In this document: positions 34,299 through 42,538 of the stretch, piece by piece
How positions within the stretch are numbered: position 1 is the first letter of the stretch
Layout: the number at the start of each line of letters is the position of its first letter
From: Caldithrix abyssi DSM 13497
GTDB taxonomy: Bacteria > Calditrichota > Calditrichia > Calditrichales > Calditrichaceae
Length of the DNA stretch: 64,000 nucleotides
Assembly: GCF_001886815.1 (NCBI RefSeq)
Contig: NZ_CP018099.1
Span: 1,424,501-1,488,500, forward strand
Direction of reading: 5' to 3'
Program-made: the position numbers and the translations under genes
The notes under the pieces: model-generated
Seen by the model: only the letters and a program-made list of their open reading frames with translations
Told to the model about the DNA's origin: nothing
The model's database searches: none

Positions 34299-35477
34299 AT
34301 GACAGAAAAAAAACTTTTACAAAAAATAGCGGAAGAAAAAAACAGGCAGGAAGAAAAGAATCTGTCGCTCTGGGCAACGCCCAATTCTGCCGCCGTGCGT
34401 AAAAAAAACGAAAAGATGGTTCATTACCGCCCGCCATTTGCCCTGGATCGCGATCGTATTTTTTACAGCGGGGCTTTTCGACGCTACACCGGCAAAACCC
34501 AGGTTATCTATTTTGTCTCCCTTCTGGATGAGCAGCTAACCAGCCGGAGTTTACACACTTTAAGCGTGGCGCAAATTGCCCGCACCATTGGAAGATTCCT
34601 CTCGCTAAACACCGATTTGATCGAAGCCATTGCCCTGGGGCACGATCTGGGTCATCCGCCATTTGGGCACGATGGAGAGGTCTTTTTAAGCGAGATCAGC
34701 CAAAAATATGGCCTGGGACATTTTCACCATAATATCCAGAGCCTGCGCGTGGTGGATCGCATTGCCAAAAAGGGTCAGGGCCTGAACCTGACTTTTCAGA
34801 CGCGCGACGGAATCCTTTCGCATAATGGAGAGGTGCACAACCAAAAATTGGAGCCCCGGCCGGACAAAACGGAGAAAGACCTGCAAGATTATATAAAGCG
34901 TATGGAGGCCGGCGAGTGGGTGGATATGATGCCGGCCACCCTGGAAGGCTGCGTGGTGCGCATTACAGATACCATTGCCTATATCGGACAGGATATTGAT
35001 GACGCCATTCGCATCGGGTTAATCCAGAGAGAAGACCTGCCGCCGGCGGCCACCGATGTGTTGGGAACTTCTAACGGCCAAATTATCGATACGCTGGTTA
35101 ACGATGTGGTGTGTAATAGCTACCAGAAAAATTATGTTTGTTTTAGCGATACCATTTCGCAGGCCTTATTTGAACTGAAACAGTTTAATTACAAATACAT
35201 TTACAAAAGCGCAAAATTGAAAATTAACCACCGGCGCATTCAGCGGGGTTTTCAATTGTTGTTTGAACATTTTCTGGAAAGCGTTAAAAAGAATGATCGC
35301 GAAAGCGAAATTTTTCAACATTTTTTGCTTTCCAAATGCGATGACTACCTGCGCCAGACGCCCGACGAAATAAAAGTAAGAGATTTTTTAGCGGGCATGA
35401 CCGATCGCTATTTTAGTAAGGTTTTGCAAAAGATCGTTGTGCCGCAAATGGGATATTTCAAAATTTTTAATGAATAA
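34299..35477 (+). CDS. dGTPase-like HD-domain triphosphohydrolase
   Basis: The 392-residue protein carries the HD metal site SLHTLSVAQIARTIGRFL then AIALGHDLGHPPFGHDGE (about residues 85-128). The N-terminal FYSGAFRRYTGKTQVIY is the dNTPase family substrate block. The later VVRITDTIAYIGQDIDDAI gives the last metal-ligand Asp. Family members hydrolyse dNTPs to deoxynucleoside and triphosphate. It is about 60-110 residues shorter than E. coli Dgt, placing it with the dGTPase-like (type 2) group. Confidence 0.9.
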   Translation: MTEKKLLQKIAEEKNRQEEKNLSLWATPNSAAVRKKNEKMVHYRPPFALDRDRIFYSGAFRRYTGKTQVIYFVSLLDEQLTSRSLHTLSVAQIARTIGRFLSLNTDLIEAIALGHDLGHPPFGHDGEVFLSEISQKYGLGHFHHNIQSLRVVDRIAKKGQGLNLTFQTRDGILSHNGEVHNQKLEPRPDKTEKDLQDYIKRMEAGEWVDMMPATLEGCVVRITDTIAYIGQDIDDAIRIGLIQREDLPPAATDVLGTSNGQIIDTLVNDVVCNSYQKNYVCFSDTISQALFELKQFNYKYIYKSAKLKINHRRIQRGFQLLFEHFLESVKKNDRESEIFQHFLLSKCDDYLRQTPDEIKVRDFLAGMTDRYFSKVLQKIVVPQMGYFKIFNE

Positions 35478-35506
35478 ATAACAAAGCCATTATGCAGGAG
35501 TTCAAA

Positions 35507-36745
35507 ATGACGGTAAATGATTTAAATCGCGTTTTTAATCATCTCGATGGATTGCGCAGCGAAGCGATCGATCTTAACAAGGCGATTGTTCCCATCAAAG
35601 CTCTCGGGCCAAGTAACGGCGGAAGCGGCGAAATGGAAAAGGCCGAGTTCTTAAAAGATTATTTAAAAACAATAGGCGTTACGGATATTAAAGAATTTCC
35701 CGCTTCCGATTCCAGAGTGCCCGGCGGGTTGCGGCCCAATATTGTGGCCAGAATTCCTGGTCAGGTTTCCAGAACCGTGTGGATTTTAGGCCACCTGGAC
35801 GTGGTGCCGGAAGGCGATCTTTCAAAATGGGAGACCAATCCCTTTGAAGCGGTGGTCAAAGGTAACAGGATTTACGGACGCGGCACCGAAGATAATCATC
35901 ATGCTATTGTTACCGGTTGCCTGGTGGCAAAAGCGTTTAACGATTTGGGGATAAAGCCCTATTACACTCTGGGGCTCGCTTTTGTTGCCGACGAAGAAAC
36001 GGGCAGCAAGTACGGCTTGCAACATCTGCTGGAAACGCAGCCCAGCCTGTTCAAAGAAGATGATCTAATTATTGTGCCCGATGCCGGCGAAAGCGACAGC
36101 CGCATGATCGAGGTAGCGGAAAAGTCCATCCTCTGGGTCAAGTTCAAAACTCTGGGCAAACAAACGCACGCCAGCATGCCCGCCAATGGCATCAACGCCT
36201 TTAAAGCCGCCTCGCATCTGGTGGTTGCCCTGGAAGAACTGCACGAAATTTACGCAGAACGCGACGAACTGTTCGATCCGCCGCAAAGCACTTTTGAACC
36301 CACGCGCAAAGAGGCCAACGTGCCCAACATCAATACCATTCCCGGTGAAGATATTTTTTACCTGGACTGCCGCATTTTACCAAACTATGAAATTGACGAC
36401 GTTTTGAAAACCATTCGGCAAATCAGCGATCGGATCGAAAAGCAGTTCAATGTAAAAATTGAGATTTCAACCGAGCAGTACGAACAGGCCGCGCCGGCAA
36501 CCGATGTCAATTCGCCGGTCGTTCAGGCTCTGGAAAAGGCGATTAAAGTCGTTTACAATGTAGATGCCCACCCAAAAGGCATTGGCGGCGGAACGGTGGC
36601 TGCTTTTTTCCGCAGAAAGGGATTGCCGGCCGCCGTGTGGTCAACCATCGACGACATGGCGCACGAGCCCAATGAATACGATGTGCTGGACCACATTGTG
36701 AACGACGCTAAAGTTTTTGCGCATATTTGCCTGAAAAAGGATTAA
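35507..36745 (+). CDS. M20 family metallo-hydrolase
   Basis: The start at 35507 is preferred because CAGGAG (35495-35500) lies six bases before it; the in-frame ATG at 35492 would overlap that site. The product has about 412 residues. M20 zinc-site motifs are ILGHLDVVPEGD (about 85-96), YGRGTEDNHHAIV (bridging Asp), VADEETGSKYG (catalytic Glu) and the dimerisation-domain HASMPANGINAFKAAS. The last ligand is in MAHEPNEY. The family covers succinyl-diaminopimelate desuccinylase and dipeptidases; the substrate here is not clear. Confidence 0.92.
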   Translation: MTVNDLNRVFNHLDGLRSEAIDLNKAIVPIKALGPSNGGSGEMEKAEFLKDYLKTIGVTDIKEFPASDSRVPGGLRPNIVARIPGQVSRTVWILGHLDVVPEGDLSKWETNPFEAVVKGNRIYGRGTEDNHHAIVTGCLVAKAFNDLGIKPYYTLGLAFVADEETGSKYGLQHLLETQPSLFKEDDLIIVPDAGESDSRMIEVAEKSILWVKFKTLGKQTHASMPANGINAFKAASHLVVALEELHEIYAERDELFDPPQSTFEPTRKEANVPNINTIPGEDIFYLDCRILPNYEIDDVLKTIRQISDRIEKQFNVKIEISTEQYEQAAPATDVNSPVVQALEKAIKVVYNVDAHPKGIGGGTVAAFFRRKGLPAAVWSTIDDMAHEPNEYDVLDHIVNDAKVFAHICLKKD

Positions 36746-36755
36746 AAAAAGAGGC

Positions 36756-36779
36756 GGAGCGGCTTTAACCAGCCGCTCC
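36756..36779 (+). terminator. Hairpin after the M20 hydrolase gene
   Basis: GGAGCGGCT and AGCCGCTCC form a 9-bp stem just past the stop. No T-run follows, so factor-independent termination is doubtful. Confidence 0.45.
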
Positions 36780-36912
36780 TATTGACAAAGCGTTGTCGTT
36801 GTGGCGAGGAAGCTGCCTTTGAATGGCATTGTTGGCCGACGCGTTTTGTTGATTGGAAAAAAATCCAACCCGTGTTGTTGGATAACCGTTGAATTTATCT
36901 GAAGAGGCAACC

Positions 36913-37866
36913 ATGAAATGGCTTCTTTCTTTTATTTTGCTGGCAGCTCTGGCCGGTAATTCACCCCAGCGCTCCGTTCAAATTTTACCCGACCCTCTGG
37001 CCGATCGTACCTTTCAATACACCAGAATATTGCCCACCTTTGGCGGAACGCCGCTCGAGGTGGAAGCGCTGGTGCCCAATGCCCTGGTTGTAGTTGGCCG
37101 CCATGAAGCGCCAGAGCTGGTTTTGCAGGCCGGACAGGTGGCTTTTATGCTGGGACAGTGGATTCACGATGCAGGCGTTTCGCTGGAAAAGGTAAAACAG
37201 GGCGTTAATCTGGCGCCGCTTAAATTTGACGATCAGGTTACGGAATCAGACCTCAAACAGTTTAATTTGATCGTTCTGGGAACGAAAAATAAGTTCGTTA
37301 AGCAGGCAAAGTTAAAAGGGCAGGGCTCATTTCTGGAAGTAACCGACGCGCCTTTTGAAGGACGGCAAATGTTGATCGTTTCGGATTTGACGGCGGCCAG
37401 CTATCTGGCGAAGAAACGTCTGTTTTTTAAGGCCGGGGCCTACAATAGTTTTTTTGCCTTTGTTAAAGCGCGTATTTTTATTGAACAAAACGATTTAGAC
37501 GCGGCGCTGTTTACGTTAAACGATCCGCAGGGCATTCATGGTTGCGCCAGACCCGTTATGCTGGCTTTAAGTCAAAAAGACCGGTTACCAGAGCAAATGC
37601 TGCAGGTGGCCCAAAAGCGCAATAAACTGGTCTTTAAAGATTTACAACAGGCCCTGAAAAATAAAGATTCCGACAAAGCAAAAGCCATCTGGCGCCAGGC
37701 TATGGAAACCTGCTACGCCTGCCATCAGGGACAGGATGGCGTTAAACGGTTCAGAAAGTTTACGCCCAATCAGGGCGAGCACGCCTATCATCAAAAAATA
37801 GCCGAATCCGCAGGCGTCACCTGTCAAACCTGCCACACTGGCAAAACAGAGGTTGTCGGATATTGA
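36913..37866 (+). CDS. Secreted dihaem c-type cytochrome of unknown role
   Basis: The ATG at 36913 is chosen because AGAGG lies six bases upstream and because it begins a clean signal peptide (MKWLLSFILLAALAGN); an upstream TTG at 36889 would spoil both. The product has about 317 residues. The first ~240 match no family I know. The C-terminal part has two haem attachment motifs, CYACH (about 270) and CQTCH (about 306), separated by a helix. It is probably periplasmic and takes part in electron transfer. It stands alone between the M20 gene and the convergent barrel gene; no respiratory enzyme is adjacent. Confidence 0.75.
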   Translation: MKWLLSFILLAALAGNSPQRSVQILPDPLADRTFQYTRILPTFGGTPLEVEALVPNALVVVGRHEAPELVLQAGQVAFMLGQWIHDAGVSLEKVKQGVNLAPLKFDDQVTESDLKQFNLIVLGTKNKFVKQAKLKGQGSFLEVTDAPFEGRQMLIVSDLTAASYLAKKRLFFKAGAYNSFFAFVKARIFIEQNDLDAALFTLNDPQGIHGCARPVMLALSQKDRLPEQMLQVAQKRNKLVFKDLQQALKNKDSDKAKAIWRQAMETCYACHQGQDGVKRFRKFTPNQGEHAYHQKIAESAGVTCQTCHTGKTEVVGY

Positions 37867-38008
37867 GTTTTTGATCTGTTTCGGAGAATACCATTTTCTT
37901 ACCTGCCGCATTGATAGGGAAAGTGATAAATTTATGGGCGAAAATTTTAGCGACCCCGTTCAGGCTAAGAAGAGTGTGGGTAAATATCCGGCATGGAAAG
38001 GAAAAAAA

Positions 38009-39340
38009 TCAAAACGGCATTAACACTTCAACGATGAACTCACCGCGTCCCTGCTCGTTAAAGGCATAATCAAAGCGCAAAACTTCTACATAGGGCAACA
38101 AAAAATGGAGGCCAAATCCGTAGCCTGTAATCATGTTGCGCAGCTTAAAATTTTTATGATTGTTCCACACCTGCCCGCTTTCAATAAACAGGCCGGCGTT
38201 TAAGCCGAATTTCAGGTTTTTCGTTAGAAATTCCGGTAGCAGTTCCGAATGGTATGAAAAATAACGCAGGGGAATAAGCGGATGGCGCAGGGCCAGCCCC
38301 AGGAGCATGGCGTACCGGCCATTGTAAACTTCGTTAAAATGTCCGCGTATCCGTTCTTCGAATCCCAGAAAAACCTGGTCATAAACGGGCGTGTTGCCAT
38401 AAGATTGCAGGGTGTACACGCGACCGGCTAGAATAAAGGAATTAACCGACAGGTACTTTCTGAAATCAAACATGTATTGCGTGTAATCAAGTTCGGGCGC
38501 AAACAGCCCCATTTTGTAAATACCGAGCCGTAAGTACCAGCCTGTGGTGGGGTAGGCGTAAAGATCGCGATAATCGAAGGTATTAATTAAACGAATGCCG
38601 TAATTGATGTCTTCCTGATTGCCGCTTTCCATGTAGATCACATTTTCTTTGTCCACGCTGACCTGATCGCGGGAGAACATTACAACGGTGCGTATATCAC
38701 GAGTCCAGTATTTCCCCAGGTGCACGACACTGAGCAGGTGATATTCGGGAAAATCATATTTGTAATTGTCCATGCGAAATTTACGGAAATAAACGCGTGT
38801 GTAAAGGTGTAGTTTTTCTCCCACCCACGGATTCTCGTACACAAATTTAAGTCCGGGGCGGTTGCCAAAATGAACAGAGCTTTGCAATTTTTCGTTCCAG
38901 CCTCTGAAGTTCAGATGGGCAAAACCAAAACCATAGGTCAACTTATCCCAGTCGCGATCCACAATGTAGAGAACCGGATAGGGAAAAAAGTACCAGCGTT
39001 CGGTCACGGAGACGATGATGGAGACGCTATCGCTGCTGGAAAAAGGCAGCATTTCCACGCGATTAAACAGCCACAGGTTTTCGAGACGTTCTCTGGAGCG
39101 AATCAGTAACGAATCCCGAAACACCTGTCCCTCCTGCAGCTGCATTTCGCGCAGAATGACTTTGGCGCGCGTCTGTTTGTTGCCGACGATAAATATGTCT
39201 TTAATGATTTTACCGTTAAATTTAGAAAAATCGATTTTATCCTGAGCGCCGGAAACAGCGGACAGAACAACAAGCAACAAAATGATTGTTTTAAAAACGG
39301 TGTTAAATTTCGGTGGAATGTATTTTTTTTGTGTTGTCAT
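38009..39340 (-). CDS. Omp85-like outer-membrane barrel with a single POTRA domain
   Basis: The ATG at 39340 shares one base with the stop of the upstream PHP gene (TGATG). The product is about 443 residues. A signal peptide is followed by one POTRA domain (about 40-115, IIKDIFIVGNKQTRAKVILREMQLQEGQ, then RLENLWLFNRVEM), and the rest is a beta-barrel. The region VLYIVDRDWDKLTYGFGFAHLNFRGWNEKL and the last residue Phe fit the BamA/TamA superfamily. True BamA has several POTRA domains, so this is a short relative that may insert or export a particular substrate. Function is unknown. Confidence 0.8.
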   Translation of the reverse strand: MTTQKKYIPPKFNTVFKTIILLLVVLSAVSGAQDKIDFSKFNGKIIKDIFIVGNKQTRAKVILREMQLQEGQVFRDSLLIRSRERLENLWLFNRVEMLPFSSSDSVSIIVSVTERWYFFPYPVLYIVDRDWDKLTYGFGFAHLNFRGWNEKLQSSVHFGNRPGLKFVYENPWVGEKLHLYTRVYFRKFRMDNYKYDFPEYHLLSVVHLGKYWTRDIRTVVMFSRDQVSVDKENVIYMESGNQEDINYGIRLINTFDYRDLYAYPTTGWYLRLGIYKMGLFAPELDYTQYMFDFRKYLSVNSFILAGRVYTLQSYGNTPVYDQVFLGFEERIRGHFNEVYNGRYAMLLGLALRHPLIPLRYFSYHSELLPEFLTKNLKFGLNAGLFIESGQVWNNHKNFKLRNMITGYGFGLHFLLPYVEVLRFDYAFNEQGRGEFIVEVLMPF

Positions 39341-40911
39341 CAATCTTCAATCCAGATACAATTGGTTAAGGCCATGCCATATTCGCTTTTTATTTCTGCC
39401 CGAATATAACCCGTTAAACGGTTTAAGGCCAAAGAAATTTTTCGGGAAAAAGAAAAAACACTCTGCGTGGTAAAATCTTTTTGCCAGATGACCTGCTCGC
39501 GCTTCTGTGTCGGGAAGCCCGCCCATAATACGATTTGTGTAATGGCGCCCGTTTCGTGATTGGCCAGCGCTTCTACTTTCACCGAGTCCAGTTCGGGAGC
39601 GCATTGGCCGGCAAAAAATTGTTTTTGTCCCGAAAAAGCGGAGATTTCCAGAAACGGACCGTTGGTAAGTAAAATTCGTCCTTTTTTAAAACAATCAAGA
39701 ACTTGTTGCGGATGTTGCGGCCGGCCTGAGCAGTGAATCAGCGTGCGCCACTGTCCGAAAACGTGATGGCCGTGTTCTTTTAAACGGATAAAAGGAATGG
39801 CAATTTCGCGCACGCGGTTGAAGTGGCCGTGTGCATCGTTGCCGGCCGCCGGGAAAATTTTTTTGCCCTGTAAAAGCAAACTTTTCCACAATGCCATTCC
39901 GCGCTTAACGCCCGAAGGTTGATTGCCGTTAATGAACTGCAAACCGTTAAAGTGGTGGCGGAGTAAATCGCCTGGCGTCCATGGGCCGCGATTAATAAAA
40001 AGTTTTTGAGCAAAGGGCACCTTTTGAGCCGGATGCGCCGGAATGGCCAGCGCCCCGCCGTCGATCTGCGATAAAATCTGTTTTACGGAGAGCTCCGATT
40101 TATTGCTAAACCACCGCTCGCCGGAATCGCCGCTGCCGGGGATGAACTGCGGGTGATTTAATATTAACAAATGGACGGTTTGGTTTTTTGCATTGCGGAC
40201 GCTTACCTCTTCGCCCGGGATAATCAGCGGCCCCTTGCCTTTTGAATTAAGAGTTTTTACTTCTTTCTGAAATCGTTGCCATTTGGGAAAAGAAGGATCG
40301 TTTTTAAGGTAGTTGTCCACGGCGTCGTCCAGGTCGTAGGAGTGATCGGTGACGCAAAAAAAATCCAGTTCAACGGCCTCAGCCATGCGCTTCATGGCCG
40401 AAAGGCTGGCGCCGAATTCGATTTGATCTTCGGTAAAGCTGGAGTGACTATGAAAATCGCCAGAAAAATAATCGTGTTTACGCGGAAGAGATTCTGCGGC
40501 AAAATAACAGCGAAAGGGCCTGTGGCGCGTGGTGCGGTAGTTGTCGGCAAAACAAACTCTGGTTTTGCCATCTACTTCATAGGTGATTTTAATCTGGATT
40601 TCATGCCAGCCAGCTGAAAAACGGGAGACGTCAAATTCCAGAATCCGTTCGTTAAATTTTTGCTTTGCTAAAAAGTTCAGACGCTCTTCGGCAAACCTCT
40701 GGCCATCAATAAAAAGTTTGACAGAAATAACCCTGGTCGGAAAGAGGTGCGCGTCTTTAACCAGCAGCAAAACCGGCAAGGAAGCGGATTTTAACACGCG
40801 GTAAGGAACATCGGCGATCAGTTCCGGTTCTTTTTTAAACAACCGATTAAACAGAAAAGGTAATCGGTAGTGCGTTTCGGCGTAAAGAAAAGGAAAAGCT
40901 CCTAAAATCAT
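39340..40911 (-). CDS. PHP-domain metal-dependent phosphoesterase-like protein
   Basis: The 523-residue protein has a PHP metal site: GDFHSHSSFTEDQ (about 151-163), FFCVTDHSYDLDD (about 186), ALAIPAHPAQ (about 291) and FPAAGNDAHGHFN (about 350). An N-terminal beta domain (1-145) precedes it, with no signal peptide I would trust. The PHP superfamily hydrolyses phosphoesters, and the substrate is unknown. It is coupled to the outer-membrane barrel gene downstream and lies 18 bases after the NYN gene, an unexpected trio. Confidence 0.82.
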   Translation of the reverse strand: MILGAFPFLYAETHYRLPFLFNRLFKKEPELIADVPYRVLKSASLPVLLLVKDAHLFPTRVISVKLFIDGQRFAEERLNFLAKQKFNERILEFDVSRFSAGWHEIQIKITYEVDGKTRVCFADNYRTTRHRPFRCYFAAESLPRKHDYFSGDFHSHSSFTEDQIEFGASLSAMKRMAEAVELDFFCVTDHSYDLDDAVDNYLKNDPSFPKWQRFQKEVKTLNSKGKGPLIIPGEEVSVRNAKNQTVHLLILNHPQFIPGSGDSGERWFSNKSELSVKQILSQIDGGALAIPAHPAQKVPFAQKLFINRGPWTPGDLLRHHFNGLQFINGNQPSGVKRGMALWKSLLLQGKKIFPAAGNDAHGHFNRVREIAIPFIRLKEHGHHVFGQWRTLIHCSGRPQHPQQVLDCFKKGRILLTNGPFLEISAFSGQKQFFAGQCAPELDSVKVEALANHETGAITQIVLWAGFPTQKREQVIWQKDFTTQSVFSFSRKISLALNRLTGYIRAEIKSEYGMALTNCIWIED

Positions 40912-40929
40912 TATTAAATTCCCGGGCGT

Positions 40930-41424
40930 TTACGAATCTTCATCATTTCCTTTATTGAATTGTTCGAGCCAGTAATCAATGTCAATATCCTTTACATCGG
41001 GCTTTTCATTGAATTCATCATTCTCTGATCTGGATAAGTGTTTACGGGATTTATAAAATTGTTCAGAAGTAAGCGATTTTGCCCCAAGGTCTTTGGCTGT
41101 ATTAAGGATTTCCCGATCGGAGCTGATCACTGTAATGCTGGAAGCGTCCGGGGCCTGGCGTAAAAAATTACGAATCACATCGTCCGCCTCCTGAGGCTTA
41201 CGAGCAAATTTGATTTCGATGGTTGTGGGCACCATGGGATGAGCAAAAACGCCCTTCCTGCCATCGAAGACAATGATGACGCGGTTCTGGCGCGTATTAA
41301 TCCTTTGCTGTACAGTTTGCACAATAAGTTCGATGGCCCTTTCAAAATCTTTAACTTCTAAACTTTGAACCACCAATGGAATTTTATGCCCCAGGTTGTA
41401 ACCGTCGATTAAGTAAGTTTTCAT
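40930..41424 (-). CDS. NYN-domain RNase-like protein (YacP family)
   Basis: The 164-residue protein is a PIN-like NYN domain. The acidic catalytic residues are in TYLIDGYNLGHK (N-terminus), VIIVFDGRKGVF, EADDVIRNFL and TVISSDREIL. YacP/Rae1 relatives cut mRNA on the ribosome in Bacillus. A polar tail of about 40 residues ends the protein. It heads the minus-strand operon and is divergent from the protease operon at 41836. Confidence 0.88.
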   Translation of the reverse strand: MKTYLIDGYNLGHKIPLVVQSLEVKDFERAIELIVQTVQQRINTRQNRVIIVFDGRKGVFAHPMVPTTIEIKFARKPQEADDVIRNFLRQAPDASSITVISSDREILNTAKDLGAKSLTSEQFYKSRKHLSRSENDEFNEKPDVKDIDIDYWLEQFNKGNDEDS

Positions 41425-41652
41425 CTCACACGCCTTTTTTTAGGAGTTAGAATTCCTGAAAAAATCGGGGAATTCCCATCCCTTCATTTTGTATTTGAAG
41501 CGCCACGGAAAGCGGCGCTCTTTAATAATCTAATATTTACAAGAATTTAAGGATTTCCGCTTACGCGGAAGTGACGTTCCTAACGATTTTCGTAAAGGTT
41601 TTAATGAATTAATACAATATTTTCATTTGGAGGCAAAATTGCAAATTTTAGT

Positions 41653-41671
41653 TGGCTGTCAATTAGACAGC
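41653..41671. promoter_or_regulatory. Putative stress operator, copy 1
   Basis: TGGCTGTCAATTAGACAGC contains perfect 6-bp arms GCTGTC/GACAGC around five bases. A nearly identical 19-mer lies upstream of dnaK at 44393-44411. No other copy was noticed. Confidence 0.55.
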
Positions 41672-41734
41672 GCAAAATGTGTACATCTGGCAGTTTAAAC
41701 GTTGTGTTGCGCCAGTTCTGGTGGGATTCGGTCA

Positions 41735-41751
41735 TTGGTACGATTTTTGAA
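41735..41751 (+). promoter_or_regulatory. Sigma-54-like promoter (degenerate)
   Basis: TTGGTACG-ATTT-TTGAA matches the -24/-12 consensus except GA in place of GC at -12 and T for C in the -24 box. It lies 64 bases downstream of the operator and about 85 bases before the protease gene. I found no good sigma-70 site nearby. Confidence 0.3.
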
Positions 41752-41835
41752 GTTGTATTAAACGATTCATTGAACTTTTAAAGGAATAAAACGTTTTAGC
41801 AAAAAAATGTGAGAATATAAAAGAGGAGATAGCCT

Positions 41836-42522
41836 ATGCCTTTTTTCTTTTTCGATCCGACCATGATTTTACTTATTCCGGCCTTTATCCTGGCCGTGTG
41901 GGCGCAAATTAAAGTGAAAAGCACCTACAATAAATTTAAAAAGGTCGCGGCGGCCAGCGGGATGACCGGCGCACAGGTTGCCAAGCAGATTTTGCAGCGC
42001 AATGGCATCTATGATGTGGAGATTGAACCCGTGGCCGGCGAGTTAACCGATCATTATGATCCGCGCGTAAAAAAGGTCAGGCTTTCAGAATACAATTACC
42101 GTAGCAATTCTCTGGCTTCCATTGCGGTAGCCGCCCACGAGGTGGGGCATGCCATTCAACATGCGCAAGGATATGCGCCGTTAAAATTGAGGCATGCCAT
42201 TTTGCCTGTGACCAATTTTGCTTCTTATGCCGCCTTTCCATTGTTTTTTATCGGTTTCTTGTTTAACGGCGGTATGCTAATGCAATTGGGAATTATCTTT
42301 TTTGCGGCAGTCGTTTTATTTCATGTGGTCACTTTACCGGTTGAGTTTAACGCCAGCTGGCGCGCTTTAGCTCAGCTAAAGAGCACCGGCCTGTTAATGT
42401 CAACTGAGGTCACGGCGGCGCGTAAGGTATTAACTGCCGCGGCGTTAACCTATGTGGCTGCAGCAGCAATGGCTTTATTGCAACTTATTCGTTTGATCAT
42501 ATTAGCCAACAGTCGAGATTAG
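41836..42522 (+). CDS. Membrane zinc metallopeptidase (YugP family)
   Basis: The 228-residue protein has a first membrane helix (about 6-24), a cytosolic or periplasmic catalytic part with SIAVAAHEVGHAIQHAQGY (HEVGH zinc site, about residue 97-101), and three further helices (about 127-148, 150-172, 197-220). It matches the YugP-like neutral zinc metallopeptidase family throughout. GAGGAG precedes the ATG. It is 16 bases upstream of the HtrA gene and both share an upstream operator with dnaK, which suggests a role in membrane-protein quality control. YugP function is poorly known. Confidence 0.92.
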   Translation: MPFFFFDPTMILLIPAFILAVWAQIKVKSTYNKFKKVAAASGMTGAQVAKQILQRNGIYDVEIEPVAGELTDHYDPRVKKVRLSEYNYRSNSLASIAVAAHEVGHAIQHAQGYAPLKLRHAILPVTNFASYAAFPLFFIGFLFNGGMLMQLGIIFFAAVVLFHVVTLPVEFNASWRALAQLKSTGLLMSTEVTAARKVLTAAALTYVAAAAMALLQLIRLIILANSRD

Positions 42523-42538
42523 ACAGAAAGGAGGCGTC

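Larger units (their letters stand above)
41425..41835. other. Divergent intergenic region with operator and hairpins
   Basis: No gene is visible in these 411 bases. The left part holds three small hairpins: GAATTCC/GGAATTC (about 41449-41475), AGCGCC/GGCGCT (41499-41519) and TTCCGC-TTAC-GCGGAA (41555-41570). The right part holds the inverted repeat at 41653-41671 and a sigma-54-like sequence at 41735-41751 ahead of the protease operon. Confidence 0.6.
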
